Assembly (NCBI GenBank): GCA_905221605.1
Contig: CAJNDS010000846.1
Location: 231,001 to 295,000 of the forward strand
Length of the DNA: 64,000 nt
DNA from: Symbiodinium natans
Lineage: Eukaryota; Sar; Dinophyceae; Suessiales; Symbiodiniaceae
Reading direction: 5' to 3'
Positions 10,857-20,815 of this stretch are shown here, piece after piece. A program made the translations under genes and the position numbers. Positions within the stretch are counted from its first letter, which is position 1. Every line of letters starts with the position of its first letter. Below the pieces are notes generated by a model. That model made no database searches. It saw only the letters and a program-made list of their open reading frames with translations, and was not told the DNA's origin.

Positions 10857-10869
10857 CATTTGGCTCAAG
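10853..10869 (+). other. Spliced-leader-like sequence (possible DinoSL relic)
   Basis: TTAGCATTTGGCTCAAG matches the 3' part of the dinoflagellate spliced leader (TAGCCATTTTGGCTCAAG) apart from two single-base gaps. Relic leaders mark retroposed mRNAs in dinoflagellates. The match is short. Confidence 0.35.
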
Positions 10870-10878
10870 GAATGAAAC

Positions 10879-10994
10879 AGGGTCCGTGTGCCTCGAAAGT
10901 ATACATTTTGGGTGCGGTTCCTATACCCTTAGAGGTCTCCCTATAGTGGCTGTAGTGGCTTTCAAGAATATGGCTTTAAAGGAACACGGACCCT
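10879..10994. mobile_element. TIR family 2 element, copy a (diverged)
   Basis: Ends AGGGTCCGTGT and ACACGGACCCT in inverted orientation, with AGTATAC inside the left end. About 116 bp. Confidence 0.6.
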
Positions 10995-12330
10995 TCAGTG
11001 GGAAGTATACAAAGGCTTTTGAGCTTGTAGGGATTCAAGGAATGAAGCACGGTTTTGGGGATTCATGTTTGGGGCGCAAGCTGGGTCCCACTTACTAGTA
11101 TGGCTGAAGCCGAAACCACAAAACTCTGCCCTAAAAACCCTAAGCCAAAAACTAAGTAGAAATACCAAAAAAACCAGCCAGAAATTGGTCCGAGGTCTAC
11201 ACGACGTCATTTTGCAGATGTCTTCCGACAGAGCCTCTGGGAACGACCCTAAACCCTTGCGGCTTGGGGGATTTTGGAGTTACGGGGCACTGGGGTTTAG
11301 GGATTTGCGAGGGGCTAGGGCTTCAGGTTTTGGGTTTGGGCTTTGAGCATCTTTTGAGGGATTTCAGGTGGGTGGATTGGATTCTAGTCTAATGTAGATA
11401 TGCAGTTGTTCTGGACTAGAGGCGCAGGAGAACAGCAACCACACAAACCTTAAATCCTTCCGGGCTGTGAACAGCTACACGAGACAATCAGATATAGTTC
11501 GTTTTGAAGGATGAAAAGTGTAAAGTGAATGACGGTAATCGTGACGATGCTGATGATGGTTATTCATTGTTCTGATGAATGTTCTAGCAAGATTAGTCAC
11601 ACCATACAAGTAATCTAGGCAGGGCTTTCAGATACAGGTCGACGCGTCTGCGTTGGCGTGCGTTGAGGGTTTGGGGATTCGGGTGATCCTATCCTTCCCG
11701 CTCCCCGAGCATGTTTAGGATTTTCGTCCAACTGTTCTTTGTTTATCGTTCTTCGTCTTGGTATCATTATTGCTGTCATTCTTGTTGTTAACAAACTCCA
11801 ACTCCTTGAAGATCATATCAAACCTCCAGTAGTTTCACCTTAGGGCATACCGTGAAAAGAACCTTCAAGCAACCTAAAGTGGCTTAGCTAGAACCCTGGT
11901 CGCGCCAGCTGCTCGAATTCCGCTGCCGCGCGCAGCGTGGCGGAGCCGTTCACTTTCTGCCTCAGGCCCGACGGCTTCAGATTTGGGTGGGTGTAGGTGT
12001 TTAGGGTTGTGAGCTTCTTCTGGTGCTGTTGGCCTGCCATGCACGATGTTTATGACTGCATACCCTTCCCCTTCGCTTTTGAAGGACCCTTCCACCTTCC
12101 AACCTCAACGCACAAAGCTTCGCGCTAACGGGTGCCTACGTCATGTCTTGTGAAATCGAAACAAACCGAAAACGCCCACGTGTTGCCGAAAGGGCCGCAA
12201 TCATGAATCATACCTCGTTCACCGTTGAGGGTTGTACGGGTGGAAGGCCTGGGACTTCTGCTACGGTAGTAAGTTGGCAAGGTGCGATGATGGCTTCGAA
12301 TTGGGTTTCCATCTCTGTGTATAGGCTTGG
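10995..12330. other. Unassigned, mostly array-free sequence
   Basis: A 1.3-kb stretch with only brief TTTAGGG at 11290-11345. The + frame at 11890-11990 (WSRQLLEFRCRAQRGGAVHF) and an overlapping minus frame are both open. No family recognised. Confidence 0.5.
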
Positions 12331-12331
12331 G

Positions 12332-12410
12332 GTTTCAGGGTTTAGGGTTTAGGGTGAGGGTTTAGGGCTGGTTTTTGCTCGGTTTAGGATCAGGGGTTAG
12401 GGTATATAGG
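12332..12410 (+). repeat. Telomere-like array, TTTAGGG, degenerate
   Basis: Borders an island at 12420-12530 open on + (QTVSTTARAGKLGIMPPCLK). Confidence 0.8.
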
Positions 12411-12534
12411 GTTAGCAGACCGTCAGCACCACAGCTCGAGCTGGAAAGCTCGGCATCATGCCCCCTTGCCTTAAGGCTTATGGGGTCCAGACATGTTTGG
12501 GGCGGGCATGAATGCACGCCCTAAGTCTCAAAAA

Positions 12535-12770
12535 CCCTAAACCCTAAACCCCAAGCCCTAAACCCTGAACCCTAAACCCAAGCCCTAAACCCTAAACCCT
12601 AAGCCCCAAACCCTAAACCCTAAACCCTAAGCCCCAAACCTAAACCCTAAACCCCAAACCCCAAGCCCTAAACCCTAAACCCAAGCCCTAAACCCTAAAC
12701 CCTAAACCCAAGCCCTAAACCCTAAACCCTAAACCCTAAACCCCCGGAAGCCCCGAAACCCTGAACCCTA
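12535..12770 (-). repeat. Long CCCTAAA array with CCCAAG-type interruptions
   Basis: CCCTAAACCCAAGCCCTAAA modules recur several times, suggesting segmental amplification. Confidence 0.9.
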
Positions 12771-12774
12771 AAGC

Positions 12775-12870
12775 GGGGGTTGCGGCTCGACCGTCTGCCG
12801 GTTCATCACGGTTGGAAGCAGCCCGTGCTCCAAAATCTTCAGGGCCTCGTCTGCAGGGGCGGGACTGTTC
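12775..12870 (-). CDS. Exon-like island, product unknown
   Basis: The minus frame reads PADEALKILEHGLLPTVMNR then QTVEPQPP; the + strand is also open in two frames. It directly follows a long CCCTAAA array. Confidence 0.18.
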
Positions 12871-13095
12871 CTTTGTTTTTCTTACAAATAGACAACTTAC
12901 ATATCATGTATACACATTTATACTTATTTATTTATTGAAATATTACTTTTTTGTGGGGGGGGGGGAGAGGGTCCGTAAACTCAGGTTTAGGGTTTGGTGT
13001 TTTAAGGTCCAGGGTTGAAACTTTTTTTTGTCCAGGATCTCGGATGCATGGTGGAGCTAAGTTGCAGGGCTTAGGTTGGGATAGTGCGTAGGCTT

Positions 13096-13155
13096 GAGTG
13101 GGGTTTAGGGTTTAGGGCTTAGGGCTTAGGGCTTAGGGTTTAGGGTTTAGGGTTC
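13096..13155 (+). repeat. Telomere-like array, TTTAGGG/CTTAGGG
   Basis: Three exact CTTAGGG units sit within TTTAGGG units. Confidence 0.85.
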
Positions 13156-13362
13156 TGTAGCGGTGTGCACGGTGCACCCCAAACTGTAAGCCCTAAACCT
13201 CACCTCGTAACCCCTGACGCCTAGACTGGAGACAAAGCTCCAAGACGTACTCCCCTGCCAGGGCTGTCCGTTACTCGATCTGAGGCGTCCGCCATGGGAT
13301 CAAGGTAGTCCTCCCAACCTCAGGTGTGGTCTTCAAGCCATCTTGGCCTTGTTCCCGGTCTC

Positions 13363-13505
13363 GGGTTTATAGGGTTTATAGGGTTCATAGGGTTAATAGG
13401 GTTAATGGGGTTTAAAGGGATTATAGGGAGTATGGGGTTTATAGGGTTTGTAGGGTTTATAGGGTTTGTAGGGTTTATGAGATTTTTCAGGGTTCAGGGT
13501 TAAGC
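13363..13505 (+). repeat. 9-mer variant array, TTTATAGGG
   Basis: TTTATAGGG and TTTGTAGGG units; passes into CCC-type units at 13505-13550. Confidence 0.85.
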
Positions 13506-14301
13506 CCCCTCAAACTCTTGAACCCCTAACACCTCAGCCCCTAGATTTTTGAAGCCCCCTGGCCCAAGCTCTACATCAGGCATGATGCGATGCTACACCC
13601 CAAATTCAGCCGAATCCGCCATCCGGCTACTTAGGGTTGCTGAGCCGAAGATAGTTGCCTAATGAACGCACAATACTCCTTAGGCCCTAACAATCCATGG
13701 GTAGTTGAGGTGACGTTGGTGTGGCGACTGAGGGTGTAGAGTTTAAGTAGGTTCAGGGTTTGAGAAGCCCTACCAGCCACACCACAGTAGGGCCCCCACG
13801 CAGCGCCCGCACCATAAAGAGCGTCGCGCGCGCCAAGAACTTTTCCTGACCTGCTGGTGGCAACCCCAAAACCCGACACTAACCCTGTCACTGAACCCTA
13901 TAAACTCCTGCAAACCCTATACCCCCCAACCCCTTATAAACCCAAATGCCTCTACCCCGAAAACTATAAAACCCGAAAGAAACCCTCTACCCCTAGACCG
14001 AACCAATGCCTGGTGCCCAAAACTCGGAAGGAAAGTGGCCGACAGAAGCTTCACAGACCGGCGTTCCATCATCTGATTTATAGGGTTTAGGCTGCAGGGT
14101 GCTGTGGGTCTTAGGGCTTGCGGCTTGTAGTTTAAGATTTGAAGTTTTGGGCTGAGTCGAACCCTAGGTACCCTGGTCTACACCCTGACCGCTAAGTAGG
14201 GTTAAGGGCGCCTTCAGAACAAGCATTTGTTCTAGGGTGAAAGATCCCAAGCACTAAACGCCTAACCCTAAACCCTAAACCCTAAATCCCAAACCCCAAA
14301 T

Positions 14302-14418
14302 CTGCAGAGTGCGGCCAAAGAACTGGTGACCGGCTTGAGTGGGCACCCGACTCTCCCCGACTCTCCCCGACTCTCCCCAAACCAGCTCTCAACTAAGGAG
14401 CATCCCCTACACATCTAA
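14302..14418 (+). CDS. Exon-like island, product unknown
   Basis: The + frame of 38 codons reads LQSAAKELVTGLSGHPTLPD and so on to a TAA. It contains a three-fold CGACTCTCCC repeat at 14348-14377. Confidence 0.18.
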   Translation: MQSAAKELVTGLSGHPTLPDSPRLSPNQLSTKEHPLHI

Positions 14419-14756
14419 GAGGAACCCATACGTCCTTAGTGCATTTAGGGTTTAGGATTTAGGGCTTCTTAGGGTTATCTTCCTCGCTGCGCACGTGGCT
14501 CGCTTCACCTACAAGATACCCTTGAACAGTAGCAGCTCTCATGAAAGCCTTAAGACCTAAACCTTTGAACCAGCACATCAAAAAACACAAAAAAAACAAC
14601 CTTGAAAACCCAAAAGCCCAGAACAAACCAAGGAAGGCAACCAGACCTAAGGTAAGTTTAGGGGGCCCTATAACATTTTTATGGCTTTATAAGGAATTCT
14701 TTAAGGTTTCAGAGGGTACTAAATATTACTTTTTGTTCACATCAATCCCCCCGAAA

Positions 14757-14836
14757 CCCCTAAACCCTAAACCCTAAACCCTAAACCCTAAACCCTAAAC
14801 CCTAAACCCTAAACCCTAAACCCTAAACCCTAAACT
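14757..14836 (-). repeat. Telomere-like array, CCCTAAA, perfect
   Basis: About 11 exact units. The island 14837-14918 is open on + (TMVVVIRGRHGEARCLEARR). Confidence 0.93.
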
Positions 14837-14918
14837 CCTGAGACCGGGAGTCCCACGATGGTCGTTGTGATCCGTGGAAGGCATGGTGAAGCGCGATGCC
14901 TGGAGGCCAGGAGATGGG

Positions 14919-15017
14919 TTTGGGGTTTAGGGTTTAGGGTTTAGGGTTTAGGGTTTAGGGTTTAGGGTTTAGGGTTTAGGGTTTAGGGTTTAGGGTTTAG
15001 GGTTTAGGGTTTAGGGG
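14919..15017 (+). repeat. Telomere-like array, TTTAGGG, perfect
   Basis: About 13 exact units; opposite orientation to the array 80 bp upstream. The island 15018-15125 is open on both strands. Confidence 0.93.
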
Positions 15018-15213
15018 TGGCTTCGTTGGCTTTGTTGAAGCCACAAAGCTCAGCTCGAACACCTTCTCGGTGCTCCTTCTCCTGTGCCGCTTGCCTTCTG
15101 CCAGGAGCGTTCATAAGGGCTCTGTCCACATGACACATCACATGTGGGTTCTGTAGGGACACAAAGGGATATGGCCCCCCCCACCAAATTCCAAGGATTC
15201 CAAATCAGGGTTG

Positions 15214-15313
15214 AGGCTCCATGTACCTAGAAAGTATATACTTGGGCCTTAAAAGGGTTCCCATATCGTAGCTTTCGGGGCCCAAGTGTATACTCTAAAT
15301 GTACATGGACCCT
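15214..15313. mobile_element. TIR family 2 element, copy b
   Basis: The left end, TCCATGTACCTAG, with TATATACTTGGGCC pairs with GGCCCAAGTGTATACT and TGTACATGGACCCTT at the right. Confidence 0.75.
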
Positions 15314-15627
15314 TCGGGTTTGGGGTTCATTTAACCCACAATGGTTACGAGGCAAGCCGTCTCACGACAACTCAGAAATCTAGCCACGCCCAGCTGCATC
15401 AGCTGCCAACAACTGACCTTAAACCCTGAACCCTCCTGAAGTCCCTCCCCCTAAACCCTAAAGCCCCGGAACCCGAAACCCTAAACCCTTATCAAACCCT
15501 CAACCTAAACTCGAAAGCCTAAAACCTACGTAAACATGAAAGCCATACAATACCCGAACCTTCCAGTCCACGGGCTGATACATCAGTACACTCCCCGCCA
15601 AGACGCTCTCGCGCTTCTTCAGGGGGA

Positions 15628-15764
15628 ACATGTTAGGGGCCCAAAAAACCACATAAACATAAGGATCCTACAAACAGGGTTTTTTCGGAATCCCCCTTAT
15701 AGGGGGGGCCCTTATACCCCAATAGGATCCTTATGTTTATGTGGTTTGTGGGCCCCTAACATGT
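15628..15764. mobile_element. TIR family 9 element, 137-bp hairpin
   Basis: Inverted repeats of about 42 bp beginning ACATGTTAGGGGCCC and including ACATAAACATAAGGATCCTA differ by only one or two positions. The loop has CCCCCTTATAGGGGGGGCCC. The high arm identity suggests a young insertion. No second copy in the window. Confidence 0.8.
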
Positions 15765-15903
15765 GGCGATTTCAAACTTCCTACCTTTGAGGGTACACCG
15801 TTTGAAGGGTGTTCCTGTAATGAGGATGACAGGTCTTTCGGGTATACAAGGGGGTGCACATATTTTGGAAATGCCCATGTAAAAGAACCCCGAGGATTTT
15901 GAC

Positions 15904-16005
15904 TAGGGTTTAGGGTTTAGGGTTTAGGGTTTGGGGTTTGGGGTTTAGGGTTTAGGGTTTAGGGTTTAGGGTTTAGGGTCCCTAAACCCGCAAGCCGAAC
16001 CAAAG
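15904..16005. repeat. TTTAGGG array meeting CCCTAAA (G-to-C junction)
   Basis: TTTAGGG units end in TTTAGGGTCCCTAAACCC at about 15970-15987. Confidence 0.88.
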
Positions 16006-16091
16006 CCGATGTCCACCAGCCTCCCCCTGCCAGCCCTGCTTCAGAATCTCCGAGTGGTGCGGCTGCACGAAGCCGTCCTCTCCCGCCCCGA

Positions 16092-16157
16092 ACTCCTAAA
16101 CCCTAAAGTTTAGGGTTTAGGGTTTAGGGTTTAGGGCTTAGGTCCCTAAATCCTAGA
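16092..16157. repeat. CCCTAAA meeting TTTAGGG, then CCCTAAA again
   Basis: CCTAAACCCTAAAGTTTAGG is a C-to-G junction at about 16107; CTTAGGTCCCTAAA at about 16138 is G-to-C. Confidence 0.85.
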
Positions 16158-16280
16158 CCCCTAAGGCCATGGACGAACGGAGGGACAGAGACTTCAAAGG
16201 CATTATGCAGAAGCCAGAATGGCAGCCCCGAAACCCTCCACAAATCCAGGCCCTAAACCGTGCTTATCTTCGGAAACTCA

Positions 16281-16412
16281 TAACCCAAACCCTAAACCCT
16301 AAACCCTAAACCCTAAACCCTAAACCCTAAACCCTAAATCCCTAATCCCTAAACCCTAAACCCTAAACCCTAAACCCTAAACCCTAAACCGTAAACCCTA
16401 AAGCCTAAAGCC
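16281..16412 (-). repeat. Long CCCTAAA array
   Basis: About 17 units, a few altered (CCCTAAT, CCGTAAA); a C17 tract follows at 16507-16523. Confidence 0.92.
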
Positions 16413-16529
16413 TAAAGCGTAGCTTTGGCCCAAAAGCCCAAAAGCATGCCTGGACTCCCCCCACCCTCCTCAGGCCACAAAGCCCTCAGAAAAAAAAACC
16501 TCCGAACCCCCCCCCCCCCCCCCGAAAGC

Positions 16530-17650
16530 CTCATCTCCATAGAGGAATATTTTTTAGGGTTTAGGGTTTAGGATTTAGGGTTTAGGGGTTTAGGGTGCCT
16601 CATCTCCATGGAGGAATAAGATGGGTACCTGGAGCGGAAGATACAAACACCCTTACAAGGTATGGGGGATTGGGGGCGCAGGGTTTCGTGGTTTGGGGCT
16701 TTCGTGGCGTAGCGGGGTTTTTTGGACTGGCAGGGATTTATGTAAGGTGCTGCTTGAAGGACCTTCTGCTTTCTAGATCCTCCAGCTGAGAGGTTGGCAC
16801 TTCGGGGTTTTGGGGGGTTAGGAGGGCTTGAGGGTTTAGGGTTGAGGGATTGAGGGTGATCTGGAGAGCTGGGGGCTGTGAGGGCGCTTAGAATTCTAGG
16901 TCAGGGGCTAACACTCCGCAGCCGAAAAAGGATGTAGGGTGTAGGTCAAAAAGGTTCATGTTGCGTATCCTAAGGTCTCCGAACACCCTACACTTAGACC
17001 CAGTAGCCCGAACATCCTGAAGACAAGCAAGCCCTAAAACCCAAAAAAGGACAAAACACAAAGCCCTGAAGCCCTAAACCCAGCAGGAGCTCACAAACAC
17101 TAAGCCCGAAAGCCCAACAAGAAACCTCAAACCCAAAGAAAAACCCACAAAGTTCCAAAGCTCAGATTCAAGTTTCACGGCCCTAAACCGTAAACTTCTC
17201 AGTCCAAACTCTGAAGACATTCCTTCCAGTCCCCCCTCCCCCCAAAAAAACTCCAAAATCTTGAGTCCAAACCTGAGGGTTGAGGGTGGAGGGCTGAGGG
17301 TTTAGGGTAGTAAGCTACGCAGGACGCGTCTGGGGCACGAAGCAGCTGTCAAGATGCTTCTTGGGCGAGACCTGCCACCGCTGCAGCAGGCTACGGGCCG
17401 CCATAAACGCCGGAACAAATGAAACTACAAAAATGGGTTTAGGGTTTAGGGTTTAGGGTTAGCACAACCACTTGAAGAGCCGCTCTAAGGAAGCCCGAAG
17501 CCGTAGAGCCCTAAACCCTAAGCTCTGCACCCTGAACACCCTAAACCCTTGCCTCTGAATGCCCAGATCTGGGGAAGGGAGGGTGGCTTTGAAGAAGTTG
17601 CAGCTCAAGGCAAGTGGCTGAAGAGGTTGATTTTTGTTGGTTCAGGGCTT
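16530..17650. other. Unassigned sequence with small TTTAGGG patches
   Basis: Patches at 16551-16595, 16830-16860, 17275-17310 and 17435-17460. No gene supported. Confidence 0.5.
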
Positions 17651-17655
17651 GGAAC

Positions 17656-17762
17656 TTAGGTTTAGGGTTTAGGGTTTAGGGTTTAGGGTTTAGGGTTTAG
17701 GGTTTGGGGTTTAGGGTTTAGGGTTTAGGGTTTAGGGTTTAGGGTTTAGGGTTTAGGGTTCA
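17656..17762 (+). repeat. Long TTTAGGG array
   Basis: About 15 units, one TTTGGGG. Confidence 0.93.
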
Positions 17763-17931
17763 AGGGGGATTCGGCTGCAGGGCTTATGTCTTTGGGGCTT
17801 CAGGGCTTTCAAGCCTCGGGTTCGTGTGGGTTCTTTCGGCGATGCTTTTGGGCTTCGGGTTCAGGAATAGCCCCGAAGCCCGCAAGCCCTATGTCCCTCA
17901 ACCCTAAACCCTTCACATAACCCTATGGTCA

Positions 17932-18036
17932 GTTCTCATGATGATGGTCCCTTTCTGGGTGCACCAAAAATTACTGTAGGGGTCGCCTTGTAGCGACCCC
18001 AAAAGAGACGAAAAATGTAGAGGAGTGACCATATAG
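17932..18036. mobile_element. TIR family 8 element, copy a
   Basis: Ends CTATGGTCAGTTCTC and GAGTGACCATATAG. A perfect small hairpin GGGGTCGC..GCGACCCC lies at about 17978-17999. Confidence 0.62.
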
Positions 18037-18177
18037 AAGCCCTTAAACCACTTGAGCCCCATAAACCCTGGACCGAAACCCAGACCATTCGAAAGGGGGA
18101 TCTGGCTGATCGAGCCCCCGATTCGCACCCTCTACTCCCGTTAATTCCGCTTGGGGGGCTGAGGATGCTTGTTATTA

Positions 18178-18236
18178 GGTTTAGGGTTTAGGGTTTAGGG
18201 TTTAGGGTTTAGGGTTTAGGGTTTAGGGTTTAGGTT
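18178..18236 (+). repeat. Telomere-like array, TTTAGGG, perfect
   Basis: Eight exact units. Confidence 0.92.
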
Positions 18237-19189
18237 TTGGGTGCAAGACGGGTTCTACTGCCTGGATGCTCTCTGGCGTGATGGTAATTAGGCAATTAAC
18301 GAGCCTACCTGAATTCTTGAGGGTTTTGGGCTGGTGCTTAGGGTCTACGGTCAATTCCCTAGTTAAAGGGCTGCTGGGCTGGCGGTGACGTTAAGGCTTT
18401 GAACCCCAAACCCCGTCTTCCTATGTCAATGCGCTCCCCACGGCCTCGCAAATGTCAAAGTTCGCCTCCCAACAGAAAGGGGCATGTCGGCATGTCGGTA
18501 AAGGGTTTGGGGTTTTTCGGTGCGAGACCACTTCGACCCCCTCCATGAAGCGGTTGGTTGTCGGCACATGAGCTGCAATGCCCTCCCATTCCAAACCTGG
18601 ACGGGTTTAGGGTTGTCTACCCCCTACCCCCTATAAGCAGACATGTATCGCCTTGACAGACTTGGCAACAGGCATGCGGGAGCACGGCCCCGCAACCCTC
18701 TCCCCCACCCACCCACCTCTGCCCACCCACCCACAAACTTATTGTCCCAAAGCAGCGAGTTCAACCAGGAAGTCTAAGGCTCGTCACATAGCGCGACTGG
18801 GTAAGCCGGGTTCAGGGTCCAGGGTTCAGGGTTCAGGGTTTAGGGTTTAGGGTTTAGGGTTTAGGGCGACCACGAGGGCTTCGGGTTCAGAATCACAGCC
18901 TTAGCATGCAGGAGGGGTTATGGTCTAAGGCTGGTGTCCCAGGATTTCTGCAGTGTGTGCACCCATTCTCTCCGTGGGAGTCGCAGAAGCATCTTGCCTG
19001 GATCAATCTTCCACTGCATCGGCATCTGGTGCCTAAACCCCTACATGAACCCTAAAACCCTATGAACCCAACACTCTAACAGACTCTAACATATACTTCC
19101 AGGCTGCCCACGCTCCTGCTCAGGTCTTAACTGCGTTCTTGCAGAATATTGAATGCACTCAAAGTGCCGAAGAAGCTGCGTTTACAGTT
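18237..19189. other. Unassigned sequence before the RRM locus
   Basis: Small TTTAGGG patch at 18820-18870. The part near 18950-19030 may be a diverged end of the RRM block repeat (GGGAGTCGCAGAAGC... resembles block W), but the match is weak. Confidence 0.4.
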
Positions 19190-19248
19190 CCCTCTCGGAG
19201 GTAAGAGCCTCGAAGGCTCTACTGCGAAGAATGCAGCCTATAAAACAA

Positions 19249-19344
19249 CCAGGATGGGCTACTAATACCCTATAGAACCCAGTAAAAAAGGCCCTTTATA
19301 GGGTTCACTATGAGGATGATAAGGCCTACTATAGCCCATCCTGG
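19249..19344. mobile_element. TIR family 10 element, inside RRM block X of unit 1
   Basis: Ends CCAGGATGGGCTA and TAGCCCATCCTGG are exact inverted repeats. Units 2 and 3 lack it. Confidence 0.75.
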
Positions 19345-19640
19345 AACCGGGCCAGGGACCATGACGAGAAGTCAGATCTCTTTCGCACGGGGCAATGTCA
19401 CCTGTGAGCAAAGAAATCACCCTCTTATAGGCACCCAAGTCTTTCCCACGGAGCTCAGGAGATCCGACTTGACTGGGTAACCTTCCCCCCGAGTTGTGGA
19501 GTGACTTGTCTGTACAGCTGGTTATTACCCGTGCCATCAAGCCATGCCCACAATCCTACCATCGGGCAGACAAACTTTCATGTGTGCCCATTTCATGTGT
19601 CGACCATAGAGCCCTCACTGCTGCGCGGTGTTCGGAGCTC

Positions 19641-20138
19641 CTAGAGGTCGAAGTAGAGCTTCGAGGCCGGGGCCGGAGGAAGCATCTCTGCGACGAACTT
19701 GGCTGGGTGGATCTTCAACGCGCGCTCGCTCGCTCGGGTGGGGAGGCGCTGCTGCCACAGTGCTTCCGCCAGAGCAGCAAGCGAGAGCGGGTCACACATC
19801 TCCACGAACGCGTACCCCTTGCACTTCGTTTGGCTTGTTTTTGGCATCTCCAGCACGTACTCGGTCGACGTGAGGGATTCGAGGAAGCTGCGGAGTTCCG
19901 TCTCGGTGCAGCGTGCTGGCACATTGCGGATCATCATCTTCGTGGAGGAAAGCCATTGAGCGCTGTTCGGGTGCAAGCCGAACTCTTCCGTCCCTTAGCC
20001 AAACTGGGTGTACATTGTACAAACTGCAAGAATTCCAACGTCAGTGCAGTCGAGTGGCACAAGCTGGCGGTCGAGCGCGAAGCCTCCGGCGCAGCCAACT
20101 TTACATTGCAACCCGCCGGCGTTTAGCGGTTCAAAAAC
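19641..20138 (-). CDS. RRM-domain (Mei2-like) RNA-binding protein, copy 1
   Basis: The main exon 19993-19641 has RNP2-like MMIRNVP, a helix with ETELRSFLESL, RNP1-like KCKGYAFVEM and a C-terminus ending SKLYFDL. A 54-bp GC-AG intron (20047-19994) links it in frame to an upstream exon ending ALDRQLVPLD. That exon is open back to about 20138, where an acceptor-like AGCAG lies at 20143-20139; no in-frame ATG is seen before it, so a further 5' exon is likely. The opposite strand also carries a 210-codon open frame across this locus, but it has no domain and is a shadow. The neighbours are copies 2 and 3 on the same strand. Confidence 0.7.
19994..20047 (-). other. GC-AG intron in RRM copy 1
   Basis: Donor GCACTG and acceptor TAAG on the minus strand. 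The same donor context (CTCGACT then GCA) and acceptor (AG then GGACGG) occur at 22587-22516 and 26143-26070, while the intron interiors differ in length and sequence. Joining restores a continuous frame in copies 1 and 3. Confidence 0.55.
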
Positions 20139-20404
20139 CTGCTTCCATCGTCATCTTGCTAGCACAATTATCGCCGCACAAATTGCCATAACTTTCAGAG
20201 GCAGCTTACACAAGAACATCCCAGAACCGACGCTCTCTCGGCAATTCCCATAGACACTATAATGACTCCCTAGAATAGCCTCCCTCTCTATACATGTAGA
20301 AATATACATATACATATACATATATATATATATGGGAAAGATACCGAAAATGAAGATACATGTCCCTTAGGAAGATCAGAACAAGGCGACTCCAAGAAAA
20401 AACA

Positions 20405-20555
20405 AAAAAGCCCTGAACCCTAAACCCCTTAAACCCTTTAAACCCCATAAACCCCTTGAACCCCTTGAACCCCTTAAACCCCTTAAACCCCTTAAACCCC
20501 TTAAACCCCTTAAACCCCTTAAACCCCTTAAACCCCTTAAACCCCTTAAACCTCC
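20405..20555 (-). repeat. CCCCTTAAA 9-mer array inserted upstream of RRM copy 1
   Basis: At least nine exact CCCCTTAAA units plus variants. In unit 2 (22855-22890) the flanks GACTCCAAGAAAA and GGACCTCCAAGGC lie only about 8 bp apart. Confidence 0.92.
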
Positions 20556-20566
20556 CTAAAAGGGAC

Positions 20567-20640
20567 CTCCAAGGCATGGCGTCCGAGCTGTGGTGAGAGC
20601 CATTTGTTCTCCAGTCCTTCAAGTGGGGCGGGGACACGAA
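20567..20640 (-). other. Conserved block U upstream of RRM copy 1 (candidate 5' exon or promoter)
   Basis: The block is matched at 22877-22952 and, more diverged, at 26400-26475, each about 150-430 bp upstream of an RRM gene's first exon. On the minus strand one frame reads MALTTARTPCLGGP from an ATG in copies 1 and 2 and is open in copy 3 (RTGERVDLSSARM), but copy 3 lacks the ATG. Conservation could reflect an untranslated first exon, a trans-splice acceptor region or a promoter. Confidence 0.4.
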
Positions 20641-20656
20641 CAAAGGTAGAAAAGAA

Positions 20657-20815
20657 GGGTTTAGGGTTTTGCTTTGGGGCTTAGGGGTTTAGGGGTTTAG
20701 GGGTTTAGGGGTTTAGGGGTTTAGGGGTTTAGGGGTTTAGGGGTTTAGGGGTTTGGGGGTTTGGGGGTTTAGGGGTTTAGGGGTCTAGGGGTCTAGGGGT
20801 CTAGGGTTTAGGGAT
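20657..20815 (+). repeat. 8-mer variant array, TTTAGGGG
   Basis: About 17 units, with blocks of TTTGGGGG and TCTAGGGG near the right end. The matching site in unit 2 (22963-23060) also has an array, but of the 7-mer. Confidence 0.92.

Noticed and set aside
19494-20126. 210-codon open frame on the + strand over RRM copy 1 (similar frames over copies 2 and 3)
   Set aside because: It is the complement of the RRM exon; it has no domain and exists in all copies because the DNA is similar. The minus strand carries the RRM motifs.
20257-20643. Collagen-like Gly-Phe-Lys-Gly frame
   Set aside because: It is the translation of the CCCCTTAAA array; the same happens at 6860-7063.
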